Shown here: in pieces, positions 23,863 through 33,427 of the stretch
Layout: each line of letters opens with the position of its first letter
Numbering within the stretch: position 1 is the first letter of the stretch
Source of the DNA: an uncultured Acidimicrobiales bacterium
GTDB lineage: Bacteria > Actinomycetota > Acidimicrobiia > Acidimicrobiales > Bin134
Assembly: GCA_951813325.1 (NCBI GenBank)
Contig: OX638350.1
Coordinates: forward strand, 1,227,029-1,291,028
Length of the DNA stretch: 64,000 nucleotides
Reading direction: 5' to 3'
Position numbers and translations under genes: made by a program
The notes under the pieces: model-generated
The model's input: only the letters and a program-made list of their open reading frames with translations
What the model was told of the DNA's origin: nothing
Database searches by the model: none

Positions 23863-25910
23863 GCCCCTCTGAAGAGGTACGGGGCAATCGTTCTCGACCT
23901 TTGCGCGCCGCACCAGCCGAGGAGGCGACCCGCACTCGGTCGCGGCGCCGTCGGGGTGCGGCAATGGCGGTGGTGTTCGCCTTGTTGGCGGTGGTGCTGA
24001 GCGTTCGATTGGCCGATCTTCAGCTCTTCCGCTCCGACGCCTACGTGGAATATGGACAGCAGCAGCGAATCCGGACCGTCAAGCTGACCGCTGATCGGGG
24101 CCGAATCCTCGACCGCAACGGGGTGGCCATGGCCGTATCGGTGCCGCAGTGGACGGTGTGGGCCGATCCGAGCCAAGTGGAAGACCCGGCGAGGGCCGCG
24201 GCTGCTCTCGCCCCGCTGCTGGACATAGACGAGGATCGTCTGCTCCAGCTGCTGAGCGAGCCCGACCAGCATGCCTATCTGGCTCGGACTGTGCCCGACC
24301 ACGTTGCCCGGGCGGTGGCCGACCTCGGTTTGAAGGGTGTGTTCCGGTTGGAGGAGTCTGCTCGGTTCAACCCCGCGGGCTCGCATTTGGGCCGTGCGGT
24401 GGTCGGAACCGTGGATGTGGACCAAACCGGCATAAGCGGCCTCGAGTACCAATACGAACATCTCTTGGGCGGCGTTCCTGGAGAGATGGTGCTGGAGAGC
24501 AGCCACGACGGTCGCACGATCCCCACCGGAGCTCGCCGCATCAAACCCGCACAACCGGGCGCCGACCTGTACTTGACCATCGACCGCTCCTTGCAGTTCG
24601 AGGCCGAGCGGGCGCTGATGCGCCAGATCGAGCAGGTCGAAGCGTCCAACGGCATCGTTATCATCATGGTTCCCGACACTGGCGAGATTGTGGCCATGGC
24701 CTCGGTGGGACGAGACCAAGAGGGAAACCCGGTCTCGCTAATCGAGAATCGAGCGGTCACCTGGGCCTATGAACCCGGATCAGTGATGAAGAGCGTGGTG
24801 CTGTCTGGTGTGGTCGAGGAGGGCTTGGGAGCGCCGCACCACGTACGCGAAGTCAATCACTGGCTCCAGCTCTACGATCAGGTGTTCACCGACCATACCG
24901 AGTACGGGACCGCGCTCTACAGCATGGAGGAGATCCTGGCCCGTTCGTCCAACACCGGCACTGTCGAGTGGGCCCTTGTCCTGGGTTCCACCCGCTTGGC
25001 CGCCTATTTCTCCCGGTATGGACTGGGGTCGGCCAGCGGACTGGGGTTCAAAGGCGAGTCATCCGGCTTGGTTCCGCAGTTCCTGACGTGGAGTGGCACC
25101 GACGTGGCTAGCTTCGCGCTGGGCCAGGGCATTCTGGCCACCCCCTTGCAGGTGCTGATGGTGTACAACACCCTGGCCAACGGCGGCGTGCGGGTGCCGC
25201 CGACGCTGGTCCATTCGGCGGTCGACGAAGACGGCCTTGAGATCCCGTTGGAACGGGCCGAGCCAGTAAGGGTGGTGTCGGAGCTCACCGCCTCGCAGAT
25301 GACCGACATGCTGGTCACAGTTGTCCGGGAGGGAACGGGGCGAAACGCCCAAGTCGAGGGCTACAGCATTGCCGGCAAGACCGGTACTGGTCAGAAGGTG
25401 CTGTCAGACGGCAACTACGAAGACAGCGAAGGGCTCAGCCGCTATACGGCCACCTTCGCTGGCTTCTATCCTGCTGAGGATCCCCAGCTGTCGATGATCG
25501 TGGTGATCGATGAGCCGGTGACCAACTTCTACGCGAGCCAGGCAGCCGCCCCGCTGTTCGCTGATTTGGCCAAGTACTCCCTTCAACGCCTCCGCATCGC
25601 TCCTCCAGCTGATTTCGTCACCGTGGTATCCAAGCTGGGGCCAGCCTCGACCCCCCAGGCAACTCCCGTCTTCGTTCCAGCCCCCACCCCCCAGCCGACC
25701 CCCGCTCCAGATCCGACGTCCGCCCCCGTCACCGCCAGTACGCCCGAGCCCACGGTGCCAGCAACGCCTGTGGCTTCCCCCACACCGCAGGTCATCACCG
25801 AGCCGACTCCCCCGAGTGAGCCGGGGCCATCGTTGGGGATCGAGCCGCAGGGGTCTGGGACGCCACAACAAGGGACCAGCGACTCGGGTTTGCCCGGGGA
25901 TGAGCCATGA
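23859..25910 (+). CDS. ftsI: Septal peptidoglycan transpeptidase FtsI (class B PBP)
   Basis: Cross-links septal peptidoglycan with FtsW. 683 residues: basic cytoplasmic tail, membrane helix near residues 35-55, pedestal domain, then the transpeptidase. Active-site motifs are S-x-x-K in 'PGSVMKSVV', S-x-N in 'RSSNTGTV' and K-T-G in 'AGKTGTGQK'. The last about 90 residues form a Pro/Thr/Ala-rich tail ('PTPQPTPAPDP') without PASTA domains. GTG start overlaps the ftsL stop; the stop overlaps the murE ATG. Confidence 0.95.
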   Translation: MSPSEEVRGNRSRPLRAAPAEEATRTRSRRRRGAAMAVVFALLAVVLSVRLADLQLFRSDAYVEYGQQQRIRTVKLTADRGRILDRNGVAMAVSVPQWTVWADPSQVEDPARAAAALAPLLDIDEDRLLQLLSEPDQHAYLARTVPDHVARAVADLGLKGVFRLEESARFNPAGSHLGRAVVGTVDVDQTGISGLEYQYEHLLGGVPGEMVLESSHDGRTIPTGARRIKPAQPGADLYLTIDRSLQFEAERALMRQIEQVEASNGIVIIMVPDTGEIVAMASVGRDQEGNPVSLIENRAVTWAYEPGSVMKSVVLSGVVEEGLGAPHHVREVNHWLQLYDQVFTDHTEYGTALYSMEEILARSSNTGTVEWALVLGSTRLAAYFSRYGLGSASGLGFKGESSGLVPQFLTWSGTDVASFALGQGILATPLQVLMVYNTLANGGVRVPPTLVHSAVDEDGLEIPLERAEPVRVVSELTASQMTDMLVTVVREGTGRNAQVEGYSIAGKTGTGQKVLSDGNYEDSEGLSRYTATFAGFYPAEDPQLSMIVVIDEPVTNFYASQAAAPLFADLAKYSLQRLRIAPPADFVTVVSKLGPASTPQATPVFVPAPTPQPTPAPDPTSAPVTASTPEPTVPATPVASPTPQVITEPTPPSEPGPSLGIEPQGSGTPQQGTSDSGLPGDEP

Positions 25911-27325
25911 GCGTCCAGCCGATGTCCTTGCGGGAGCTGGCCGAGGCTGCTCCCGGCCCGATCGAAAGGCGAGGTGATGTCGAGATCACCGGGCTGGCTC
26001 ACGACTCTCGAATCGTGGATTCCGGCGACCTGTTCTTCTGTGTGCCGGGTGCCAGCCACGATGGCCACGAGTTCGCATCCGACGCGGTCCACCGGGGCGC
26101 GGCAGGTCTCGTGGTAGAGCGCCCGCTCAGCCTCGGTTGTCCCCAATTGCTGACCGACTCGGTGCGACAGGCCATGGGCCCCATCAGCGCGACCTTCTAC
26201 GGCAACCCGTCCCGTTCCATGAGCGTGGTCGGGGTTACCGGCACCAACGGCAAGACCACCGTATGCAGCCTGCTGGGCTCGGTGCTGGCTGCTGCCGGCC
26301 TGCGAACCGAGACTCTCGGCACGCTCACCGGAACCAGGACCACACCGGAGTCTCTCGACTTGCAGCACCAGCTGGCCTGCTGGCGGTCTGAGGGGGTGGA
26401 AGCGGTGGTTATGGAGGTGTCCAGCCATGCGCTGCATCAGCATCGAGTGGACGGCACGCACTTTGACGCCGCCGTGTTCACCAACCTCACCGCTGACCAC
26501 CTCGACTACCACCACACCGCCGAGGAGTATTTCGCGGCGAAGGCCCGGCTGTTCACCCCCGGTCTGTCGGCGCGGGCGGTGGTAAACCGAGGCGACGAGC
26601 ACGGTATGCGGTTGGTGGCCGGACCCCGCATCCCCACCGTCGGCTATGACCTGCGGAGTGTTCCGGTCCAGCTGGGACCCCGGGGGCTCTCGCTCCGATG
26701 GCGCGGCCAGGATGCCCATATGTCTCTCGTCGGTCGGTTCAACGCGGCCAACGCGTTGGCTGCTGCCGAAACCGCACTTCTTCTTGGTGCCAGTGTGCAA
26801 GAGGTGACGGCCGGTTTGGAGTCGACAGCCCCCGTGCCAGGCCGCTTCGAAATGATCGAGTCTGATCGACCTTTCGCGGTTGTTGTGGACTATGCCCACA
26901 CTCCAGACGGATTGGCCCAGGTGCTGTCCGCCGCCCGGGAGCTGGTGGCCGGGGTGGGGCGCCTGCGGGTCGTATTCGGCTGTGGCGGCGACCGCGATTC
27001 CAGCAAGCGCCCGACAATGGGCCGAGTGGCGGCCGAGTTGGCCGACCAGGTCATCATCACCTCCGACAACCCCCGTAGCGAGGATCCCGATGCCATCATC
27101 TCCGATGTGCTGTGCGGGGTGCCCCGTCGCTCGATTGGAATCTTGGCCCAGCCCGACCGGCGGGCGGCCATTGCCCGGAGCCTGGCTGACGCCTCCGAGG
27201 GCGATGTGGTGGTGTTGGCCGGAAAGGGCCATGAGACCACTCAAACAGTGGGCGACCAGGTAATCCCCTTCGACGACCGGGTCGTCGCCCGAGAGCTTTT
27301 GGCCTCCATGGAAGCCGCCCGATGA
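25907..27325 (+). CDS. murE: UDP-MurNAc-tripeptide synthetase MurE
   Basis: Adds the third amino acid of the peptidoglycan stem. 472 residues, ATP loop 'GVTGTNGKTTVCS', carbamylated-Lys region, and 'SDNPRSEDP', the motif linked with meso-diaminopimelate as substrate. ATGA overlap with ftsI. In the standard order murF would follow; here a 35-bp duplication and then mraY follow. Confidence 0.95.
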   Translation: MSVQPMSLRELAEAAPGPIERRGDVEITGLAHDSRIVDSGDLFFCVPGASHDGHEFASDAVHRGAAGLVVERPLSLGCPQLLTDSVRQAMGPISATFYGNPSRSMSVVGVTGTNGKTTVCSLLGSVLAAAGLRTETLGTLTGTRTTPESLDLQHQLACWRSEGVEAVVMEVSSHALHQHRVDGTHFDAAVFTNLTADHLDYHHTAEEYFAAKARLFTPGLSARAVVNRGDEHGMRLVAGPRIPTVGYDLRSVPVQLGPRGLSLRWRGQDAHMSLVGRFNAANALAAAETALLLGASVQEVTAGLESTAPVPGRFEMIESDRPFAVVVDYAHTPDGLAQVLSAARELVAGVGRLRVVFGCGGDRDSSKRPTMGRVAAELADQVIITSDNPRSEDPDAIISDVLCGVPRRSIGILAQPDRRAAIARSLADASEGDVVVLAGKGHETTQTVGDQVIPFDDRVVARELLASMEAAR

Positions 27326-27378
27326 TCCGCCTCTTGTTCTTCGTGGAAGCTGCTCGATGATCCGCTTGTTGTTCTCTG
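27309..27378 (+). repeat. 35-bp imperfect tandem duplication at the murE-mraY junction
   Basis: 27309-27343 and 27344-27378 are two adjacent 35-base units with 29 matching positions. Each contains the end of murE (GAAGC..GC.CGATGA) fused to the beginning of mraY (ATGATCCGC.T). The first unit creates a 12-codon ORF (27322-27360) whose stop overlaps the mraY ATG. This is exactly the site where murF is normally found. Confidence 0.85.
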
Positions 27379-28388
27379 TGGCCATAGCCGGGGTGGTCTC
27401 TGTGGTTGGGACCCGCCTGTTGATCACTTTTCTTCGCAGGCATTCCATTGGCCAGCCCATCCGCCTGGACGGACCGCAAGGCCATATCAGCAAGGCGGGA
27501 ACGCCCACCATGGGAGGCGTGGCCATCGTGGTGGGGGCGTTGGCTGGGTATGTCTTCAGCGACCTCTACAACGGCATCTTCACCCGTACCGGCTTGATCG
27601 TGATGGCGGCCATCGTGGGCTCGGGCATCGTCGGCTTTGCCGACGATTGGCTCAAAGTATCCCGAGAGCGGAACTTGGGGCTGGGCAAGGGGACGAAGAT
27701 CATGGGCCTGCTCATCGTGGGGGTGGGGTATGCGGTCTTGATGATCCACCTGACCGACGTCCGCACCGAGCTCTCCTTCACCCGTTACGACTCTCTGGAC
27801 ATCGATCTGGGGCCATGGGGCTGGGGCCTCTGGGCGGTATTGCTGATCCTGGGCACGAGCAATGCGGTGAACCTGACCGACGGCCTCGACAGCCTGGCCG
27901 CCGGATCGTCGGTGTTTGCCTACGCCGCCTTCGTGGTCATCGGCTTCTGGGCTTTCCGCAACCAGGACATCTACGGCATTCCCCACGCCCTGGATCTGGC
28001 CATCCTGGCTGCGGCCATGGCAGGGGCCAGTGCGGGATTCATGTGGTGGAATGCTGCCCCGGCCCGCATATTCATGGGCGACACCGGATCACTGGCCCTG
28101 GGAACCGGGATGGCCGCGCTGGCGTTGGCCACCAATACCCACTTGCTCTTGCCCATCATCGGGGGCTTGTTCGTGATGGAGACCTTGTCGGTGATCATCC
28201 AGGTGTTCAGCTTCCGGGTGTTCGGCACCCGGGCATTCCGCATGGCCCCCATACATCATCACTTTGAGCTCGGGGGCTGGCCGGAGACCACGGTGATCAT
28301 CCGGCTGTGGATCATGACCGGATTTGCGACCGCGGTGGCTCTGGGGCTCTTCTACGCCGACTTCGTTTCTATCGGAGGTGCGGATTGA
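27357..28388 (+). CDS. mraY: Phospho-MurNAc-pentapeptide transferase MraY
   Basis: Integral membrane enzyme that makes lipid I. 343 residues with about ten membrane helices. Motifs: 'TPTMGGVAIV', 'FADDWLKV', 'NAVNLTDGLDSLA', 'MGDTGSLALG' and 'IHHHFELGG', which include the catalytic Asp and the His motif. ATG 27357 is inside the second duplicated unit. The stop overlaps the murD TTG (TTGA). Confidence 0.96.
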   Translation: MIRLLFSVAIAGVVSVVGTRLLITFLRRHSIGQPIRLDGPQGHISKAGTPTMGGVAIVVGALAGYVFSDLYNGIFTRTGLIVMAAIVGSGIVGFADDWLKVSRERNLGLGKGTKIMGLLIVGVGYAVLMIHLTDVRTELSFTRYDSLDIDLGPWGWGLWAVLLILGTSNAVNLTDGLDSLAAGSSVFAYAAFVVIGFWAFRNQDIYGIPHALDLAILAAAMAGASAGFMWWNAAPARIFMGDTGSLALGTGMAALALATNTHLLLPIIGGLFVMETLSVIIQVFSFRVFGTRAFRMAPIHHHFELGGWPETTVIIRLWIMTGFATAVALGLFYADFVSIGGAD

Positions 28389-29707
28389 GCCGCGCTCCCG
28401 TGTTGCTGGTGGGCTTCGCCGTGACCAACCAGGCGGTGGGCGCCCAACTGACCGAGCGCGGCCATCGGGTGGTGGCCGCTGACGATGCCCCCGACGAGCA
28501 GGCCCGGAGCTGTGCCGCGGCGCTGGGCATCGATCTCTTGGAGAGCTCTGCCTCCCAAGACTGGCTCGCTCTGGTGGCAGACGCCCAGGTGATCGTGCCC
28601 ACCCCGGGGCTGGCTGAGTCCCACCCCTCGTTCAGCGCGGCCGCAGCCATCGGCGCACCGGTGATCTCCGAGTTCGACTTGGCCCAGCGGTGGGATTCCC
28701 GCCCCACGCTGGCCGTTACCGGGACCAACGGCAAGACCACGGTGACCCTGTTGGCTGCTGCCATGCTGGAGGCTTCTGGGGTCGCGGTGAGCGTGGCCGG
28801 CAACACTGAAACGCCGCTGGTAGAGGCCATTCGCAACGATCGGCCCTCGGCATTCGTGGTTGAGGCATCCTCCTTTCGGTTGGGCCACAGCCGGTGCTAT
28901 CGCCCGCAAGTGGGGGCATGGTTGAACTTCGCCCCCGACCACCTCGATGTGCACGAGTCGTTGCAGAGCTATCGAAGGGCCAAGGCCTCGTTGTGGTCCA
29001 GGGCCGATGAGCACGCCACCGCGGTGGTGAATTGCGATGACCCGGTGGTCGCCGCCCATGCCCCCGATCAAGGGCAGGTCGTGACTTTCGGTCTCGACGA
29101 GGGCGATTTCCGGGTGAGCGGCGGGGCCCTGTGGGCTTGGTCGCAGAAGCTTGCCGACATCGCCGAACTGCACCGGTCACAGCCTCATGAGCTGTCCAAT
29201 TGTCTGGCGGCAGCCGCTCTGGCCATGGCCGGCGGGGCTCACCGAGAGGGAGTTAGGGCGGCTTTGTTGGCTTGGACCGGGCTGCCCCATCGGATGACCC
29301 TGGTTGTCGAGCACGACGGGGTTTGCTTCTACGACGACTCCAAAGCCACCACTCCCCATGCGGTGTGCGCCGCGGTCCGGTCGGTGGGGCGGGCGGTACT
29401 CATCGCCGGCGGACGCAACAAGGGACTCGACCTGACACCGATGGCCGAGGTGGCCGATGCGCTGCGCTCTGTGGTGGCCATCGGGGAGGCGGCGCCCGAC
29501 GTGAAGCGAGTGTTCAGCGGACGGTGCCCGGTAGAAGTTGCCGAGTCCATGGAGGAGGCGCTCAGCACAGCCTCCGCAATCGCCCGAGCCGGTGATGCAG
29601 TTCTGCTTTCGCCGGGCTGCACCTCGTTTGACTGGTACGGCTCCTACGCCGAGCGAGGCGACCATTTCTCCCAATTGGCCCGCAAACTGGTCGGAGGATC
29701 TTCATGA
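28385..29707 (+). CDS. murD: UDP-MurNAc-L-alanine:D-glutamate ligase MurD
   Basis: Adds D-Glu to UDP-MurNAc-L-Ala. The TTG at 28385 overlaps the mraY stop and has GGAGGT five bases before it, which decides the start over longer readings. 440 residues: N-terminal Rossmann domain ('VLLVGFAVTNQAVG'), ATP loop 'VTGTNGKTTVT', and the C-terminal 'FYDDSKATTPHA' and 'LIAGGRNKGLDL'. ATGA overlap with ftsW. Confidence 0.95.
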   Translation: MSRAPVLLVGFAVTNQAVGAQLTERGHRVVAADDAPDEQARSCAAALGIDLLESSASQDWLALVADAQVIVPTPGLAESHPSFSAAAAIGAPVISEFDLAQRWDSRPTLAVTGTNGKTTVTLLAAAMLEASGVAVSVAGNTETPLVEAIRNDRPSAFVVEASSFRLGHSRCYRPQVGAWLNFAPDHLDVHESLQSYRRAKASLWSRADEHATAVVNCDDPVVAAHAPDQGQVVTFGLDEGDFRVSGGALWAWSQKLADIAELHRSQPHELSNCLAAAALAMAGGAHREGVRAALLAWTGLPHRMTLVVEHDGVCFYDDSKATTPHAVCAAVRSVGRAVLIAGGRNKGLDLTPMAEVADALRSVVAIGEAAPDVKRVFSGRCPVEVAESMEEALSTASAIARAGDAVLLSPGCTSFDWYGSYAERGDHFSQLARKLVGGSS

Positions 29708-30870
29708 CCGCTGTAGCCACTCGAGTCCCGCGGCCAGCATGGGTGGCAGCGCTCCGATCGGCGCCGGCGGGCCAGGCCACCATGCCGTTCTACCTGTTGT
29801 TCGGGACGATCGTGACCCTCAACGCCATCGGGCTGGTAATGGTTCTGTCGGTCTCCTCGGTCACCAGTCTGTACGCGGGCCAGTCCACGTGGTTCACATT
29901 CCAGCGCCAGCTCGTCTGGAGCCTGGGAGGGTTTGTGGCCTTGGTCTTGGTGATGAGAGTGGACTACCGGCAGTGGCAGAAGTACGCCAATGCCGTGGTA
30001 GGCGTCACCATGCTTCTGCTGGTGGCGGTACTGGTTCCTGGGATCGGCACAACTGCCAACGGCGCCACCCGTTGGATCTACTTCGGCCCCATCAGCTTCC
30101 AACCCTCTGAGATGGCCAAGTTGACCATGGCCGTCTTTGCGGCCGCGTGGCTGGCCGACAAGGCCGGCAAAGAACGCGATACCCGCACCACCATCCGCCC
30201 CGTACTGGTGATTTGCAGCGTCATGTCGGGGTTCATCTTGCTCCAGCCCAATCTGGGCACCGCGGTCATCATCGTGATGGTCGCCTTTGCTGGGCTGTTC
30301 ATGGCCGGTGTGCCTCTGCTCCCGCTGACCGGCTGGTCGCTGATCAGCGGCGGAGCCGCCGCGTTGGCCGCCTGGGGTTCGGGCTATCGCCGCGACCGCG
30401 TGCTGTCGATGCTCGACCCGTGGTCCGACCCCCTCGACACCGGCTGGCAGACCATTCAGTCGCGAGTAGGAATCGCGTCGGGTGGGGCGTCTGGCGTCGG
30501 GCTGGGAGAGAGCCGCATCAAGTGGGGATTCCTTCCCGAGGCGCAAACCGATTTCATCTTCGCCGTTCTGGCCGAGGAGATGGGTTGGCTGGGCGCGGTG
30601 TTCGTAGTCGGGCTGTTCGCTGGGTTCGTGTTCTGCGGGATCTGGGTGGCTCTGCACAGTCCTGATCGCTTCGGGCAGGTTTTGGCCACAGGCATCACCG
30701 TGTGGGTGGGGGCCCAGGCGTTTGTGAACATCGCGGCGGTGGTCGGCGTGCTGCCGATTACCGGGGTTCCCCTACCGTTCTTGTCGGTGGGTGGCTCCGC
30801 ACTGCTGACCAGCATGGTGGCCATGGGGATGCTCTTGAACATCGCCCGCCAGATCCGAGTCGAGCCGTGA
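29704..30870 (+). CDS. ftsW: SEDS peptidoglycan polymerase FtsW
   Basis: Septal glycosyltransferase partner of FtsI. 388 residues with about ten membrane segments. SEDS hallmarks: 'NGATRWIYFGPISFQPSEMAKL', 'LLQPNLGTAVII', 'WGFLPEAQTDFIFAVLAEE' and 'GVPLPFLSVGGSALL'. Lies in its usual place between murD and murG; its stop overlaps the murG GTG (GTGA). Confidence 0.95.
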   Translation: MTAVATRVPRPAWVAALRSAPAGQATMPFYLLFGTIVTLNAIGLVMVLSVSSVTSLYAGQSTWFTFQRQLVWSLGGFVALVLVMRVDYRQWQKYANAVVGVTMLLLVAVLVPGIGTTANGATRWIYFGPISFQPSEMAKLTMAVFAAAWLADKAGKERDTRTTIRPVLVICSVMSGFILLQPNLGTAVIIVMVAFAGLFMAGVPLLPLTGWSLISGGAAALAAWGSGYRRDRVLSMLDPWSDPLDTGWQTIQSRVGIASGGASGVGLGESRIKWGFLPEAQTDFIFAVLAEEMGWLGAVFVVGLFAGFVFCGIWVALHSPDRFGQVLATGITVWVGAQAFVNIAAVVGVLPITGVPLPFLSVGGSALLTSMVAMGMLLNIARQIRVEP

Positions 30871-32051
30871 AACGCCGCGCCCGTCCGAGCGGGTCGGGAG
30901 GGCTGGGCCCGGCTTCCGGCGGCCCTCAGGTATGGGCAGTGATTGCCGGGGGCGGAACCGCCGGCCATGTCCACCCCGGATTGGCGGTGGCCCGCGCTCT
31001 GGTTGGGCGGGGCCATGACCCCGAGTCCATCCACTTCGTGGGATCGGCTCGAGGGGTTGAGCGAGATCTGGTCCCGGCTGCTGGGTTCGAGCTCACTCTG
31101 CTGCCGGGACGGGGCATCAGGCGTCGGCTCACGGTGCAGAACCTGTCGTCGGTCTGGAGTCTGGTTCAGGCCGCAGCCCAGGCTACGCGCCTGCTGCGAG
31201 ACGACCAGCCTGCGGTGGTGTTGGGGCTGGGCGGCTACGCCAGCGTGCCCTGCGCACTGGCTGCCCGCTTGCTCAAGATCCCGTTTGTGGTTGCCGAGCA
31301 GAACGCCGTTGCGGGTATGGCCAACCGTCTAGCCGGGCGCTGGGCCCGAGTGTCCGCGGTATCGTATCCGGGAACCAAGCTGCCCCGCCCGGTCCTGACC
31401 GGCAATCCGGTGCGAGACGAGATCCAGAAAGTGGACCGGGAGCGCAACCGGTCGGTGGCCCGAGCCGCCCTCGGTGTGGAAGATGGACGCCGTCTGGTGG
31501 TCGTCACCAGCGGGTCGCTGGGCGCGGCCCGCATCAACCGGGCCGCGTTCGAGGCCGCCCGCCAGTGGGCCGATCGGGACGACTTGGCCGTGCACCACGT
31601 CGTGGGTCGAAGGGATTGGCAGGATCTGGCCCATCTGAGACCCGAGTTGTCCGACGCGCCGCTGGACTATCGGGCGGTGGAGTACGAGGAGGACATGCCC
31701 GGCGTATATGCCGCAGCCGATCTGGTGGTGGGCAGAGCCGGTGCATCCAGTGTGGCCGAGCTGGCCGTCGTCGGGCTGGCGTCGGTGCTGGTTCCATTGC
31801 CAGGGGCGCCCGGTGATCATCAAACGGCCAACGCCGCTCGGCTAGCGGCTTCGGGTGGGGCGGTGCTGGTGCCCGACGCCGAGATGGATGGCGATCGCAT
31901 GGTCGCCGAGGTGGACGGTCTCCTGAAGGTTCCCGGCCTTCTTGCCGCCATGGATCGAGAGGCTGCCGATCTCGGGCGTCGCAACGCCGCCAACCTGGTG
32001 GCCGATCTTCTGGAGGAGCACGCTCTCCGCTCCCTCCAGGGTCGAAAATAG
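30867..32051 (+). CDS. murG: Lipid II-forming GlcNAc transferase MurG
   Basis: Peripheral membrane glycosyltransferase adding GlcNAc to lipid I. GTG 30867 overlaps the ftsW stop and gives 394 residues with a short basic N-terminal extension. Motifs: 'AGGGTAGHVHPGLAVA', 'GLGGYASVPCALAA', 'EQNAVAGMANRL', 'LVVGRAGASSVAEL' and 'PLPGAPGDHQTANA'. The family matches along the whole length. Confidence 0.95.
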   Translation: MKRRARPSGSGGLGPASGGPQVWAVIAGGGTAGHVHPGLAVARALVGRGHDPESIHFVGSARGVERDLVPAAGFELTLLPGRGIRRRLTVQNLSSVWSLVQAAAQATRLLRDDQPAVVLGLGGYASVPCALAARLLKIPFVVAEQNAVAGMANRLAGRWARVSAVSYPGTKLPRPVLTGNPVRDEIQKVDRERNRSVARAALGVEDGRRLVVVTSGSLGAARINRAAFEAARQWADRDDLAVHHVVGRRDWQDLAHLRPELSDAPLDYRAVEYEEDMPGVYAAADLVVGRAGASSVAELAVVGLASVLVPLPGAPGDHQTANAARLAASGGAVLVPDAEMDGDRMVAEVDGLLKVPGLLAAMDREAADLGRRNAANLVADLLEEHALRSLQGRK

Positions 32052-32056
32052 AGTCT

Positions 32057-33427
32057 ATGGTCGAATTGTGCTCAGCGGCTCGGGTTCACCTCTTGGGGGT
32101 GGGCGGGGCGGGCATGTCAGCGATCGCCGTCGTGTTGCGCGGGCTGGGCTGTCAGGTCAGCGGTAGCGACTCGGCTGACTCCCAAGTGCTCGACCGCCTC
32201 CGAGACATCGGTGTGCACGTTTTTGTCGGCCATGAGGGATCCCAGGTTTCGGGCACCGACATGGTTGCCCGATCCACCGCCGTCAGCGAAGACAACCCCG
32301 AGGTGGTCGCCGCCCGAGCCGCCGGCATCCCCGTGTACCGCCGGGCGGAGATTTTGACCGCCATCACCAGGTTGCGCTCCACAGTGGCGGTGGCCGGCAC
32401 CCACGGAAAGACCACCACCGCAGCTATGCTCTCCCATGCGCTCATGGAAGTAGGCGCCGACCCCGGTTTCGTCGTCGGTGCGGTTTTGGCCGACGGCAGC
32501 ATCGGGGCCCGATGGTCAGAGAGCCCCTGGTTCGTGGTGGAGGCAGACGAGAGCGACGGCACCTTCGGAGAGCTGACCGTGAGCCGGGCGGTGGTCACCA
32601 GCGTGGAGCCCGACCACTTGCGCCGCGATCGTCCCGTCGACGAGTTGGAGGCCGAGTTCGCCCGATTCTGCGCCGGGGCCCCCGACGGGCTGGTGGTGTG
32701 CGCTGACGACCGTGGAGCCATGAGGGCGTCGGAGGGCCAAGCCCGGGTTCTCTACGGCATGGGGCCCGGGGCTGATTATCGCTGGCGGACCCTGGGCCGC
32801 CACCGGGAATCCATAGTCGGCGAGGTCAGCTGCCGAGGCGACCTGCTGGGCCGGCTGACGGTGCCCATGCCAGGAGATCACAACGCTCTCAATGCGCTGG
32901 GTGCGTTGACCATGGCCTGCGAGTTGGGGATGGATGGGACCGACGCCGCGGCGGCCATAGCCCGGTTCGAAGGTGTGACCCGGCGCTTCGAGCGGCGGGG
33001 CGAAGCCGCCGGGATTGACTTCATCGACGACTACGCCCACCTGCCCACCGAAGTGTCCCACGCGCTGAAAACCGCATCCGAGGGAGGTTGGAATCGGGTG
33101 GTGTGCGTGTTCCAGCCCCATCGCTACACCCGGACTTTGCACCTGTGGTCGGCGTTCGCCCACTGTTTCGAGGCGGCCGACGCGTTGGTTGTCACCGACA
33201 TCTACTCCGCGGGCGAGCCGGCGATTCCCGACGTGTCCGGCGAGTTGATATGGCGGGCAGTGGCCGAGGCCAACCCTGACAAAGACGTTTCCTATGTGGC
33301 CAGTCTGGACGACACCGCCCACCACTTGGTCGAGGTGCTGCGCTCCGGTGACCTGTGCCTGACCCTTGGTGCCGGCGATCTGACCGAAGTGCCCGACCAG
33401 GTGATCTCGATGCTCGCTGGGCGGTGA
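32057..33427 (+). CDS. murC: UDP-MurNAc:L-alanine ligase MurC
   Basis: First amino-acid ligase of the stem peptide. 456 residues, ATG five bases after murG. Motifs: 'HLLGVGGAGMSAIAVVL', 'VSGSDSADS', ATP loop 'VAGTHGKTTTAAM', 'VEADESDGTF' and 'VFQPHRYTRT'. The stop codon TGA lies between the possible murB starts (GTGATGA). Confidence 0.95.
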   Translation: MVELCSAARVHLLGVGGAGMSAIAVVLRGLGCQVSGSDSADSQVLDRLRDIGVHVFVGHEGSQVSGTDMVARSTAVSEDNPEVVAARAAGIPVYRRAEILTAITRLRSTVAVAGTHGKTTTAAMLSHALMEVGADPGFVVGAVLADGSIGARWSESPWFVVEADESDGTFGELTVSRAVVTSVEPDHLRRDRPVDELEAEFARFCAGAPDGLVVCADDRGAMRASEGQARVLYGMGPGADYRWRTLGRHRESIVGEVSCRGDLLGRLTVPMPGDHNALNALGALTMACELGMDGTDAAAAIARFEGVTRRFERRGEAAGIDFIDDYAHLPTEVSHALKTASEGGWNRVVCVFQPHRYTRTLHLWSAFAHCFEAADALVVTDIYSAGEPAIPDVSGELIWRAVAEANPDKDVSYVASLDDTAHHLVEVLRSGDLCLTLGAGDLTEVPDQVISMLAGR

